From assembly GCA_030431255.1 (NCBI GenBank), contig JAUIJL010000038.1:1-56420 (forward strand): 56,420 bases of DNA, written 5' to 3'. Below, piece after piece: positions 8,637 through 17,915 of this stretch. Both the position numbers and the translations under genes were made by a program. Below the pieces are notes generated by a model. It had not been told where the DNA came from, ran no database searches, and was given only the letters and a program-made list of their open reading frames with translations. Within the stretch, counting starts at the first letter, position 1. Each line of letters begins with the position of its first letter. Source of the DNA: Thermoanaerobaculia bacterium. GTDB taxonomy: Bacteria > Acidobacteriota > Thermoanaerobaculia > Multivoradales > J023.

Positions 8637-11546
8637 ATGGTGGAAGCTCAGAGCCAAGCTAAGCACGATCCGGAACGCTGGCAGCGTCAATGGGACCTCT
8701 TTGATCGAGCTTTGCCCCTTGAGCCCGCGGCTCGGGAGTGCCTGCTCGACGAGCACTGCGGCGACGATCCAGCCCTGCGGCGAGAGGTCGAGTCGTTGTT
8801 GGAGGCCCATGGCGACGACGACTTGATGCGAGAGCCCTGGGTCGATGTACGGTCCGCCTTCCCTTCCGGGCCGCTGCCCAAACCGGAGATCGACCGTTAC
8901 GAGCTGCTGGAATCCCTCGGCAGCGGCGGCATGGGTCAGGTGTTCTCGGCACGCCGAGCCGACGGCCTTCACGACGAGTTGGTGGCGGTCAAAGTGCTGA
9001 AGCGCGGCCTCGATACGGATACCCTCATCCAGCGCTTCACCACCGAGCGACGCATTCTCGCGCGCCTGGCCCATCCCCACATCGCCCGCTTGTTGGACGG
9101 TGGCAGCACCCATGACGGTAGGCCCTATCTGGTCATGGAGCACGTCGAAGGCTCGCCCATCGATCACTACTGCGATACCCACAGACTAACCGTTTCGGAG
9201 CGCCTGGCACTTTTCCAAAGTATCTGTAGGGCCGTGCATTTCGCCCACCAAAACCTGGTGATCCACCGAGACCTCAAACCGAGCAACATTCTGATCTCGG
9301 ACGACGGCTTGCCCAAGCTGTTGGATTTCGGAATCGCCAGGCTTTTGGTGGAGAACGACCCTGACGTCTCGGTCACCGATCCGCGATCTCGGCCGATGAC
9401 CCCTCAATTCGCCAGCCCCGAGCAAATCTTGGGGCAGACCACGACCACCGCCTGCGACATTTACTCCCTGGGCATGTTGCTCCACCTGCTGATGTGCGGT
9501 GACCTCCCCTACCGCTTGCGACCGGACAAAGCGCCCGCCGAGCAAATTCGGCAGGTCCGATTGTCGAGACCCTCTCACTACCTCACCCTCTCTCGGGCTG
9601 CGGGGACGGAGCGTCTCCAAGAGATTTGCGCCCGCCGAGACACGACCCTCGCGGTGCTGCGGAAAACTCTGAAGGGCGATCTGGACAACATCATTCTGAT
9701 GGCCCTCGCCGAGCGTCCCGAGGACCGATATGCGTCGGCGGAAGCTTTCGCCGATGACCTGGAACGCTTGATCAAAGGTCTGCCGGTGCGTGCTCGGGTC
9801 GACTCCGTGGCTTACCGGACGCGAAAATTCGTCTCCCGGCATCGCATGGCCGTGGCATTGGGCGCGGTCATTCTGGGCGCGCTCATGACCTTGATCAGCC
9901 TCTTGTGGGTCCAGAGCCGACAGCTGCTCAACGAACGAGACCGAGTGCTTTCCGAGAATCGCCGGGCGACTGCCGTCTCCGATTTTCTGGTGGAGCTTTT
10001 CGCCATTCCCGACCCCACGCGCGCCCAAGGGGAGTCCATCACCGCCCAGCGATTGCTGGAGCGGGGTATTGCCCAGATCGAAACCGACCTCGCTTCCGAG
10101 CCGGAGGTCCGCGGCTCCTTGATGCTGACCATGGGGCGGTCGCTGGCGGGGCTCGGCTTATACGAGGAGGCCACCGACCTGCTCCGTCGATCGTTGGAGC
10201 TGCGAGAGCGCCACTCACCCCGGGGGGAAGGGGTGGCGGAAGCGTGCCTGCGGCTGGGCGAGGTGCTCAGCGTCACCGGGCACTACGAGCAAGCGGAGCC
10301 CCTGCTCCGGCGGGCGTTGAGCATTCGGCAACAGGCCTCGGAGCCCGACCCCGCGGCCCTGGCCGAGGTCCATCTTCATCTCGGAGATCTGTCAGCGAAA
10401 ACGGGTCGATTCGACGCCGCCGATTCCGAGCTGACCTCCGCCGCCCAGCTCGCCCAAACCACCGAGCAGGTGGAGCTCCTGGCTCGGATCCTGGACCGTC
10501 ACGCGACCCTGCTCCAAAGCCAGGGTGATTCGGACGGGGCCCTGAGGTTCTTCGATCAGGCTCTGAGCCTCTATCGCCGATCCCCGGCGGTCGCCGGAAT
10601 GGCCACTTGCCTCAACAACATGGCATGGCTGGCCGCCGAGGGGGCGGACTTCGACCGTGCCGAGCGGCTCTATCGAGAGGCCGAAACTATCCAGCGGGAT
10701 CTCTTCGACGGCGGCCATCCCCAATTGGCCACGACCCTGGCGAATCAGGGCTTGCTCAGCTCCCAGAGGGGTGACTTCGACCGGGCGGAAGAGCTGCTGT
10801 CGCAAGCCTTGGCCATGTACCGTGAGTCGCTGGGTCTGGTTCATCCCAAGGTGGCCCTCACCCTCAACAACCTGGCCTCGATCCACACCCAGCGAGAAGC
10901 GTTCGAAGTCGCCGAGCGGCACTATCGACAGGCGCTGAGCATTCAAGAGCAAAGCCTCGGGAACGACCACGCCGACACCGCCAACACCCTCAACAATCTC
11001 GCCCAAGTGCTGGCCCTGACCAACCGTCTCGAGCAGGCGGAAGCGCTCTTCGAGCGGTCACTGGCCATCTCTCGCGGAACCCTCGGTCCACAGCACCCTC
11101 GGGTTGGAGCCGTGCTCTGCAACCTGGCGGAGGTGATCCAACAACGCGGCGATCTGGAAACCGCCCTCGGTCTATTCCACGAAGCGATCGATATCCTCCG
11201 ACAAGGCTCCGATCCGAGCCCGAACTTGGCAGCCGCACTGGCCAACTTGGCGACTCTTCAACAGCAATTGGCAGACGCAGCCGGCGCCGCGGCCAGCTAT
11301 TTGGAGGCTGTCGATGTCATGCGTGAAACCTCGGGAGCGTCTCACCCGGACGTCGCCAAGGTGTTGATCCGACTGGCCTTCCTGCACTCCGAGCTGGGGG
11401 AGCATGCCTCGGCCGCGGCGGAATCCGAAGAAGCCCTCGGCATCCTGCGTCAAAAAGCGCCGACCGCCGAGGCCTGGATCACCGCCGCTGAAAACATCCT
11501 AGCCACCAGCCGACGACAGTCCCAGCAGTCGCCACCACCACAATAA
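8637..11546 (+). CDS. Membrane-anchored Ser/Thr protein kinase with TPR repeats
   Basis: 969 aa. AGGAGG lies 5 nt before the ATG. Residues 1-85 form the N-terminal helical segment common in these kinases (ARECLLDEHCGDDPALRREVESLL). The kinase domain covers about 88-380, with Gly-loop GSGGMGQVF, K119 in VAVK, HRDLKPSN (catalytic D212), DFG (230-232) and SPE in place of APE. One membrane helix lies at about 404-425. From about 470 to 960 there are tandem TPR units of roughly 42 residues, with the NNLA/HP pattern (for example HPKVALTLNNLASIH). The kinase therefore faces the cytoplasm and the TPR array the periplasm. A sigma factor gene follows 58 bp downstream on the same strand, which suggests a functional link. 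Confidence 0.93.
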   Translation: MVEAQSQAKHDPERWQRQWDLFDRALPLEPAARECLLDEHCGDDPALRREVESLLEAHGDDDLMREPWVDVRSAFPSGPLPKPEIDRYELLESLGSGGMGQVFSARRADGLHDELVAVKVLKRGLDTDTLIQRFTTERRILARLAHPHIARLLDGGSTHDGRPYLVMEHVEGSPIDHYCDTHRLTVSERLALFQSICRAVHFAHQNLVIHRDLKPSNILISDDGLPKLLDFGIARLLVENDPDVSVTDPRSRPMTPQFASPEQILGQTTTTACDIYSLGMLLHLLMCGDLPYRLRPDKAPAEQIRQVRLSRPSHYLTLSRAAGTERLQEICARRDTTLAVLRKTLKGDLDNIILMALAERPEDRYASAEAFADDLERLIKGLPVRARVDSVAYRTRKFVSRHRMAVALGAVILGALMTLISLLWVQSRQLLNERDRVLSENRRATAVSDFLVELFAIPDPTRAQGESITAQRLLERGIAQIETDLASEPEVRGSLMLTMGRSLAGLGLYEEATDLLRRSLELRERHSPRGEGVAEACLRLGEVLSVTGHYEQAEPLLRRALSIRQQASEPDPAALAEVHLHLGDLSAKTGRFDAADSELTSAAQLAQTTEQVELLARILDRHATLLQSQGDSDGALRFFDQALSLYRRSPAVAGMATCLNNMAWLAAEGADFDRAERLYREAETIQRDLFDGGHPQLATTLANQGLLSSQRGDFDRAEELLSQALAMYRESLGLVHPKVALTLNNLASIHTQREAFEVAERHYRQALSIQEQSLGNDHADTANTLNNLAQVLALTNRLEQAEALFERSLAISRGTLGPQHPRVGAVLCNLAEVIQQRGDLETALGLFHEAIDILRQGSDPSPNLAAALANLATLQQQLADAAGAAASYLEAVDVMRETSGASHPDVAKVLIRLAFLHSELGEHASAAAESEEALGILRQKAPTAEAWITAAENILATSRRQSQQSPPPQ

Positions 11547-11604
11547 TCGTCACACTCGGAACGAGCCGAGCGCGGTCTCAACCTCGGTGATAGATTTCTC
11601 AATT

Positions 11605-12162
11605 ATGAAAGACCGCTCAGTCACCGAGCTTTTGGCAGCCTGGAATCGCGGGGAAACCGGGGCATTGAATGAGCTCTTGCCTCAAGTCACCGACGAGCTG
11701 CACAAGATCGCACGGGCTTATATGCGCGACGAGCGGCCGGATCACACCCTACAGCCCACGGCATTGATCAACGAGTGCTACTTGCGCCTGGTGGATCGGG
11801 AAGTGGTGAGCTGGCGCAACCGAGCTCATTTCTACGCTTTTGCCGCCAAAACCATGCGCCGGGTGTTGGTCGATCATGCCCGCGCTCGGCAAGCGGGCAA
11901 ACGGGGCGGAGGTTACGAGCCCGTCACCATCGAGGGAGACCTGGGCTCGACCACGCCCCGTGTGATCGACTTGATCGCCATCGACGAGGCTTTGAGACGT
12001 CTGACCGAGCTCGACGAGCGCATGGCCAAGTTGGTGGAGCTGAGGATGTTCGGCGGCCTCAACATCCGTGAGACCGCCGAGGTCCTGCAGGTCGGCGATG
12101 CCACCGTGACCCGAGATTGGGCCCGGGCTAGGGCCTGGCTGACCCGCGAGCTTCGTGGTTGA
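11605..12162 (+). CDS. ECF-type sigma factor of the kinase-associated subfamily
   Basis: 185 aa. Region 2 is LHKIARAYMRDERPDHTLQPTALINECY (in parts) followed by FYAFAAKTMRRVLVDHARAR; region 4 is LTELDERMAKLVELRMFGG with the helix-turn-helix ETAEVLQVGDATVTRDW. The LQPTALINE and RRVLVDHAR blocks identify the acidobacterial/planctomycete subfamily (TIGR02999 type), usually encoded next to kinase-TPR genes. Start: ATG 11605 gives a typical N-terminus (MKDRSVTELLAAW); a GTG at 11587 is the alternative, and neither has a clear ribosome-binding site. It lies downstream of the kinase rather than in the more usual upstream position. No anti-sigma gene is adjacent, so control through the kinase is inferred. 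Confidence 0.88.
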   Translation: MKDRSVTELLAAWNRGETGALNELLPQVTDELHKIARAYMRDERPDHTLQPTALINECYLRLVDREVVSWRNRAHFYAFAAKTMRRVLVDHARARQAGKRGGGYEPVTIEGDLGSTTPRVIDLIAIDEALRRLTELDERMAKLVELRMFGGLNIRETAEVLQVGDATVTRDWARARAWLTRELRG

Positions 12163-12173
12163 AGCTCAGCCGG

Positions 12174-13475
12174 TCAAGGACCTTTCTTCGCCTTCTTCGG
12201 CTCCGTCTCGGGCTCTTCGTAAACCAACGCCAAGCGGCTCAGGTGGCGTTCGTCTTTCACGAGCAGGCCGTCTTTCAGCCAAGCCGGCTGCGCCCAAACC
12301 GGGCTGTCGGCGATCTCGTATTCCCGGGCTTCGTGCAACGACCCGTCTTTCCAAGTGGCGATCTTGAGCTCGGCCTCGGTATTCGAAACGAATAGCCAAG
12401 GGCCGGCCATGGCCAACACCGCGTTTTCCCCGCCTCTACCTTCGTCTTCCCAGATCACCTTGCCCGTAGTCGGATCGAGCACGAAGAGCTGCCCCTTGCG
12501 CCGATTGGAAAAGCCGTAGACCCGCTGCCCGTCGGTGACCGGTGAGGACATGCGCTGGGTCAGCTCCCGGTTGTGCCAATGGTCTTCCACCACCCAGCCC
12601 TTCTCGGTTTTCTTCGGCCACAGGGACAACGTGCCGTTCTCGAAATCCGCGATCAGAATCCGCTGACCGACCACCAGGGGCGAGGGAATATTCTCTTTCC
12701 ATTTGTCGGGATACGGCCGCTCCCAAAGCAGGTCTCCCGTCTGTGGATCGAAGCTGAGCAGATGGGTGGCCGCCAGGGTCACCAACTGGCGCACGCCATC
12801 GATCTCCAACATCAGGGGGGAAGCGTAGCCGGGGCCTTGCCCCTCCCAACCCCACTTCTCGTCACCGGTCCGGAGATCCGCGGCAAATAGACGACCCGCG
12901 CGGTCGTCACCCAGGTGCACGAAGATGACTCCATCCTCGATCAGAGGGGTCATGGACGAGCCGCAGAAGGTCTCCGCGATGTCGGATTTATCGGAGAAAT
13001 CCCGCACCCAGAGCACCTTGCCACTGCCGGCATCGTGGCAGGAGAAGCGGGCGTCGACCCCGAGAAAACAAGCCACCCCTTCCGCCACCACCGGCGTGGA
13101 GCGAGGTCCCTTGCCGAACTTCATCGCCGCTTGATGAGCGGTATAAGGCGCCGGGAATTTCGACTCCCACAAGACCTTGCCCGCGTCCAGAGTGAGGGCC
13201 ATGGCCACTTCCTCGTCCCCTTGTCGGGCCATGAGGTAGATCTTGCCGTCGTACACCACCGGTGAGGCCTGACCTTCGCCCACCTCGACCTTCCACAAGG
13301 TCTTGGGGGATTCCGGCCACTTCTCCGGCACTTCCAACATGGTGATTTGGCCGTCTCGGGCCGGTCCTCGGAATTGCGACCACTCCTCGGCCATGGCCGA
13401 GGACGACGCGAGCAGAAGGGGTAGCACGAAGAACACCGAGACTCCGAGCGAGCGGCGAGCGAAACCTACAAACAT
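12174..13475 (-). CDS. Secreted PQQ-binding-like beta-propeller protein
   Basis: 433 aa. The start at ATG 13475 has AGGAGA 5 nt upstream, followed by a clear signal peptide (SVFFVLPLLLASSSAMAEEW); the longer open frame lacks support. The mature part starts with WSQFRGPARDGQ, the classical opening of outer-membrane or periplasmic PQQ-like propellers, and repeats blades such as GKVLWESKFPAPYT, GKVLWVRDFSDKSD, TGDLLWERPYP and TGKVIWEDEGRGG. No heme or dehydrogenase active-site motif is visible, so it is more likely a structural or binding propeller than a quinoprotein enzyme. The C-terminus is Lys-rich. It converges on the sigma factor gene with an 11-bp gap. Confidence 0.85.
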   Translation of the reverse strand: MFVGFARRSLGVSVFFVLPLLLASSSAMAEEWSQFRGPARDGQITMLEVPEKWPESPKTLWKVEVGEGQASPVVYDGKIYLMARQGDEEVAMALTLDAGKVLWESKFPAPYTAHQAAMKFGKGPRSTPVVAEGVACFLGVDARFSCHDAGSGKVLWVRDFSDKSDIAETFCGSSMTPLIEDGVIFVHLGDDRAGRLFAADLRTGDEKWGWEGQGPGYASPLMLEIDGVRQLVTLAATHLLSFDPQTGDLLWERPYPDKWKENIPSPLVVGQRILIADFENGTLSLWPKKTEKGWVVEDHWHNRELTQRMSSPVTDGQRVYGFSNRRKGQLFVLDPTTGKVIWEDEGRGGENAVLAMAGPWLFVSNTEAELKIATWKDGSLHEAREYEIADSPVWAQPAWLKDGLLVKDERHLSRLALVYEEPETEPKKAKKGP

Positions 13476-13613
13476 GGCGGTCTCCTGGTTGTGAACGAAC
13501 GGCGGCGGCTGTTGCCTGTGAGCAGTGGGTGCCCCTTGATACGTAGGTCGCCCCCGTAGGGTTCGAATTCTTCTCCGCCGATGTGAAACCGTGCGAAAAC
13601 GGCAATAGGCGCG

Positions 13614-13641
13614 AAAAAGCCCCTCCGGAGAGGGGCCTTTT
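13614..13641 (-). terminator. Rho-independent terminator of the TonB-receptor gene
   Basis: The stem is GCCCCTC (13619-13625) against GAGGGGC (13630-13636) with loop CGGA, extended by A/T pairs. On the minus strand it is followed by a T run (A run at 13614-13618). It lies 50 bp past the stop at 13691. Confidence 0.85.
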
Positions 13642-13690
13642 CGAGCTGGATCAGCGAGCTGGATCAGCACGGAGCCGATCGGCTGATCGA

Positions 13691-16102
13691 TTACCAGTTG
13701 AAGGTTACCGATCCGAGCGCTCTACGACCGAGAAGATCGCCACCGAAGCTTTGATAGTGCTCGTCGTCGAAGAGGTTGGAGACGTTCAAACCGAGACGAA
13801 CCCGGTCGTTGACTTGGTAGTGGGCGTTGAGGTTGACGAGATCGTAATCCTCCACCGCGCCGTTGAACGAGCCGGCGGCCCAGAGGAACCCTTCCGTCCA
13901 ACGGTATTTCACCGAGAAACCCCAATTGGCGGCATTGTAGGTAATACCGGCACTGTATTTGTTCTCCGGAGCGTTGGGCAGCAGCTCGGACTCCCGTGCG
14001 CCCGCCAGATCGGTAATCTCGAAATCGAACCAGGAGTAGCTGAAGTCGAAAAGCCATTCCGGGGTGATGTAGTAGTTGAGACCTAGGTCGATGCCTTCCG
14101 TATCCACGCTACCCGCGTTGGTGTAGGAGACCAGGGCGAAGATCGGCGAGCCGTCTACGTTGTTCGACAAGAACGGGAAGAGGCTCGGTCCCAAAGCGTT
14201 GGCGAGGGTCGACACCAAGAGACTAGGCGCCGGATGGTTGGCCGGTGCCTGATACGGACCGAAATCGGGGTTGATCGAGCCGAACGGATTCACCGAAAGA
14301 TCGGTGATGAAGTTCTCGAGCTCGTTTTGATAGTAGTCCACCGTCAGGAAAGCCTTGCTACCAAAGATACCGGTGTATCCGATTTCGTAGGAGGTGATTT
14401 CTTCCAGGTCGAGATTGGCGTTACCCAGAGCGCGGAAACCCGTCGGGGTGCCGAAGCCACAACTCACCCCGAAAGGTGCGCAGAGAGCCGCCTCGATAGC
14501 TCCGAGGTTGACCGAGGGCAGCGGTCCGGCCGGGGTCGGCAGGGCCGTCGGCGCGTCGAGGAAGAACTCACTGTAGTTAGCGACCTGGAACGCCTCGTTG
14601 TAGGAGAAGCGCAAGGTGTTGTTGGAATTGATGCTCCACACCAAAGCGGCTTTCGGTGACACTTGGCTATCGTGCAGGGAGCTCTCGTCGTAGCGACCGG
14701 CTAGCACCAGCTTCAGGCTGTCGGTGAGCAGGAAGTCCACTTGGCCGAAGACCGCCGAGGCGTCGGAGTCCACCGGTTGGAAAATCAGGGTTTGGAAACC
14801 GTTGTTGTTGGCGGTATCGATCTCGGTCTCGCGGTAGGACGCGCCGCCCACGAACCGAACCTTGCCTTCGTTGAAGTCGTAGTTGGCTTGGACCTCGATA
14901 TGAGCATTCTCGGTGTCCAAGAAGATACGTCCGCCGGAAGCCAAGGCGACTTGATCCGGGGTCTCACGGCTGTTCTGGTAGGCCAACACGTTGAAACGCG
15001 GTGTGCTGTAGTTCAAACGCAGGAAGGTGCGCTCGCTGTCTTGCACGGCCACACGACCGATACCGGTGACCGTCACGCCGTTGGAATCGGTTTCGAACAA
15101 GCCGAATTCGCCGGTGAGCAGATCTTTGTCGCCACGAAGGTATTGGTCCAAACGGACGCTGAAGTTGGTCCAATCGTATTCGTTGTCCACCGAGACCAGC
15201 TCGAAGGGAAGGCCCGCATATTCCACCTGACCGACCCGGGAGCGGTAGAAGCTCTCGCCTTCTTGGTACATGGCCGAGAGCTTCACGAAGGTGCTCTCGC
15301 CGAGACCGGTTCCGAGGCTGAAATCGCCACGGATGGAAGCGAGCTCACCGGCGGCCAAGCCGGCGCGGCCGCCGTCGATGTCCCGCGGAGCCTTGGTGAC
15401 CATGTTGAGCACGCCGTTGAAGGCATTCGCGCCGTAGAGCGCAGAGCTCGGGCCGCGCACCAGCTCGACACTGGCCGCGTTGTCCATATTTGAGAGGTAG
15501 GACCACTCGGTGGAGCCGAGGAACGGCACCGACGGATCACGACCATCGACCAGCACTTGAACCCGGCGATTCAGGGAGCTGTTGAAACCACGGGTATTGA
15601 GGTTGAAATCTGCGACACCGCTTTGGGTCACCTCGACGCCCGGGGAGAACTCGAGCACCTTGGCCAGCTGTCCCGTCGCCGATTCCTGGCTCAGATCCTC
15701 TTCGGTCACCAACGTCACCGACGCCGGGGCATCGACGATGCGCTCCCGCCGGCGGGACGCCGAGTAGACCGTGATGGTCTCGGCAAAGCTGACGTCCCAA
15801 TCCACGACCTGATCGACCGTGGTCACGCTTCCGGCCGAAACCTCGGCGGTGGTCGAGTCGGCGTTATCGCCGAGGGAGAAGCTCAGGTTGTAGCTTCCTG
15901 CCGGAACATCGAGGAAGCGAAACTCGCCGCCGTTTCCGGTGATCTCCACCCGTCCCAGCTCGCTGAGCACGACGGTCACGCCACCGACACCTTTTCCGTT
16001 GTCACGGGACACTTTTCCGTCGATACTTCCCGCCTGGGCCAAAACCGGGCTCACGCTGATCAAAATCAGCGCTGCGATGGCTAGAAACCGTGGTCCTTTC
16101 AT
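13691..16102 (-). CDS. TonB-dependent outer-membrane receptor with CarboxypepD_reg-like domain
   Basis: 803 aa. AGGAGG lies 4 nt before ATG 16102, and a signal peptide ends near VLAQAGS. Residues about 25-105 form a carboxypeptidase-regulatory-like beta domain (GSIDGKVSRDNGKGVGGVTV). The plug follows at about 115-225 (IVDAPASVTLVTEEDLSQ and NLNTRGFNSSLNRRVQVLVDG). The rest is a 22-strand-type barrel with alternating aromatic strands, ending in SVTFNW with the terminal aromatic typical of outer-membrane proteins. The receptor imports a scarce substrate, commonly a metal chelate or glycan, using TonB energy; the substrate cannot be read from the sequence. No TonB, ExbB or SusD gene is adjacent. 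The 433-bp upstream region holds palindromic repeats that may be operators. Confidence 0.92.
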   Translation of the reverse strand: MKGPRFLAIAALILISVSPVLAQAGSIDGKVSRDNGKGVGGVTVVLSELGRVEITGNGGEFRFLDVPAGSYNLSFSLGDNADSTTAEVSAGSVTTVDQVVDWDVSFAETITVYSASRRRERIVDAPASVTLVTEEDLSQESATGQLAKVLEFSPGVEVTQSGVADFNLNTRGFNSSLNRRVQVLVDGRDPSVPFLGSTEWSYLSNMDNAASVELVRGPSSALYGANAFNGVLNMVTKAPRDIDGGRAGLAAGELASIRGDFSLGTGLGESTFVKLSAMYQEGESFYRSRVGQVEYAGLPFELVSVDNEYDWTNFSVRLDQYLRGDKDLLTGEFGLFETDSNGVTVTGIGRVAVQDSERTFLRLNYSTPRFNVLAYQNSRETPDQVALASGGRIFLDTENAHIEVQANYDFNEGKVRFVGGASYRETEIDTANNNGFQTLIFQPVDSDASAVFGQVDFLLTDSLKLVLAGRYDESSLHDSQVSPKAALVWSINSNNTLRFSYNEAFQVANYSEFFLDAPTALPTPAGPLPSVNLGAIEAALCAPFGVSCGFGTPTGFRALGNANLDLEEITSYEIGYTGIFGSKAFLTVDYYQNELENFITDLSVNPFGSINPDFGPYQAPANHPAPSLLVSTLANALGPSLFPFLSNNVDGSPIFALVSYTNAGSVDTEGIDLGLNYYITPEWLFDFSYSWFDFEITDLAGARESELLPNAPENKYSAGITYNAANWGFSVKYRWTEGFLWAAGSFNGAVEDYDLVNLNAHYQVNDRVRLGLNVSNLFDDEHYQSFGGDLLGRRALGSVTFNW

Positions 16103-16535
16103 GCATCCTCCTAGCTGGGACATCCAGCGTTGCGCTGGCCATATCGGCCATTTCGACGATGAGCGACTGAGCTCAATGATTGTCTTTCCTCGGAGGCGGG
16201 CTTGCTCTTCCTCGATGTACACCCGGCTTCGAGGCGGATCCGGACAAATACCGGTAATTCAATGATTGTGACCCACGATTATCTTCACTGGGATAAGGCC
16301 TTAGCAAGCCGCAGCGCGGCAAATTCGACCTTTTTCTCGACCGGCGAAACGCTCCGGAAATCTACCTATTTGAATAGAGCTCAGGAATTTGAAATCAACG
16401 GGGTCGCCTACGCCGCGCCGCGGCTCAGGATAGGCCTACAACTGAAAGTCGATCAATGAAAAGATTCCTTTCGAGCATTGAGCTGATTCAAATCTTCGGA
16501 TCGGCTTCGGGCACAAAGTTACGGAAAGGAAGTTG
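16103..16535. promoter_or_regulatory. Divergent control region of the TonB receptor and trkA, with paired CAATGATTG sites
   Basis: There is no convincing gene here; a frame at 16202-16459 lacks domains and a ribosome-binding site. TCAATGATTGT occurs twice as an exact direct repeat (16173-16183 and 16259-16269), and its core CAATGATTG is a palindrome around a central G. A small hairpin, CCAGCG-TTG-CGCTGG, lies at 16124-16138 in the predicted leader of the receptor gene. The sites could bind a repressor of either gene; no known box was recognised. Confidence 0.4.
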
Positions 16536-17894
16536 ATGGGCGAACGATTCGCGGTCATGGGAGCCGGGGAGGTGGGCTTTCACCTGGCCCGGACCCTGTC
16601 CAGAGAAGGCCACAGCGTCATGGTGATCGACCTGGACCCCTCTCTTCGGGAGCGGGTAGAAGATGCCATGGACGTCGGCATGGTGTTGGGCAACGGCACC
16701 CACGTGCCGGTGCTCGAGGCGGCCAAGGTCCGAAATTGCGACCTCTTCATGGCCGTCTCCTCCTCGGATGAAGCCAATCTGGCGGCTTCGGTGCTGGCGA
16801 AAAGCCTGGGCGCCAAGCGCTCGGTGGTCAGGGTCGGGATTGCGGACGACGTCACCACCCACCGGCGGACCTACGAAAAGGTCTTCTCCGCTGATCTGCT
16901 GCTGTCGACCCAGCTCCTTTCCACGACGAGAATTCTCAATCACCTCTTGGGTCACAGCACCCTGGCGGTGGAGTATCTGGCCCACGGCAAGGTGCAGCTG
17001 CGCAAGATCCACCTAGAAGAAGGATCTTTGCTCACTCGCAAACCCTTGAGCGAGGTCGATCTGCCCGCCGGCAGCTTGGTGGTGGCCCTATTCCGCGACA
17101 ATGAGCTGATCATCCCGTCCGGCATCGACAAAGCCCAGGTGGGAGATCACGCGCTGATCCTCTGCCGGTCGGAATCCACCGGCAAGGTGGAGCGCATGGT
17201 GAGCTCCCAGGGCCGGCACTACGGCACGGCCATCATTGCCGGAGGCGGTATCACCGGCCACACCGTAGCCCAAGCTCTCGAAGGTCACGTCGACCAAGTG
17301 AAGATCATCGAGCGTGACTACCAACGGGCCGAAAGCCTGGCCCAACAATGCCCCAACTTCGAGGTGATCCACGGCGACGCCAACGATCTCAATCTGCTCA
17401 AAGCCGAGCGCGCCCACGAGGCGCGGTCGTTCGTCGCGTTGACGGGCAACGACGAGCAGAACCTGATGGCGAGCTTGTTGGCCCAAGAGCTGGGGGTTCA
17501 GACCGTGGTCGCCTTGGTGCAGCGCGCCGAGACCTCCCACCTGTGGAAGAAGCTCGGGCTGATGAATATCGTCTCGCCCCGCAGCATCGCGGCGGAGCGG
17601 ATCCAGAGCTACATCCGTAGCGGCTACAACGCCAATATCGCGTCGTTGAAAAGCGGCCAAGCACAGATTTTGGAACGCACCCTGGCCCCGGCCAGCCCAG
17701 CGGTAGGCTGCTCCTTGGCGGAAATCAAACCGCCTCGCGGCATTATTTTCGGAGCGGTGGTCCGCGGAGAACGCGTCTTCGTGCCCAGAGGCCCGGATCG
17801 CCTGGAAGTCGGCGATACCGTGATCATCTTCACTCAGGTGGAGCACTTGCCGACGGTGCAGCTCCTTTTCCCCGGCCGCGAGCCCGCCTCCTGA
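16536..17894 (+). CDS. trkA: Trk potassium uptake regulatory subunit TrkA
   Basis: 452 aa, close to the usual full length. The start is ATG 16536 (a TTG codon precedes it in frame), with AAGGAAG 4 nt upstream. Two tandem RCK units are visible. The first nucleotide-binding fold is VMGAGEVGFHLARTL with acidic VIDLD at the end of strand 2, followed by its C-terminal ligand-binding half. The second is IIAGGGITGHTVAQAL with KIIERD. TrkA binds NAD(H) or nucleotides on the cytoplasmic face of the membrane and gates the TrkH channel. trkH follows after 21 bp on the same strand. Confidence 0.95.
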   Translation: MGERFAVMGAGEVGFHLARTLSREGHSVMVIDLDPSLRERVEDAMDVGMVLGNGTHVPVLEAAKVRNCDLFMAVSSSDEANLAASVLAKSLGAKRSVVRVGIADDVTTHRRTYEKVFSADLLLSTQLLSTTRILNHLLGHSTLAVEYLAHGKVQLRKIHLEEGSLLTRKPLSEVDLPAGSLVVALFRDNELIIPSGIDKAQVGDHALILCRSESTGKVERMVSSQGRHYGTAIIAGGGITGHTVAQALEGHVDQVKIIERDYQRAESLAQQCPNFEVIHGDANDLNLLKAERAHEARSFVALTGNDEQNLMASLLAQELGVQTVVALVQRAETSHLWKKLGLMNIVSPRSIAAERIQSYIRSGYNANIASLKSGQAQILERTLAPASPAVGCSLAEIKPPRGIIFGAVVRGERVFVPRGPDRLEVGDTVIIFTQVEHLPTVQLLFPGREPAS

Positions 17895-17915
17895 TCCCTC
17901 GCGGAAGAGGTTGAA

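Noticed and set aside
16202-16459. Plus-strand frame of 85 codons between the TonB receptor and trkA
   Set aside because: No ribosome-binding site, no recognisable sequence, and it covers the palindromic sites of a divergent promoter region.
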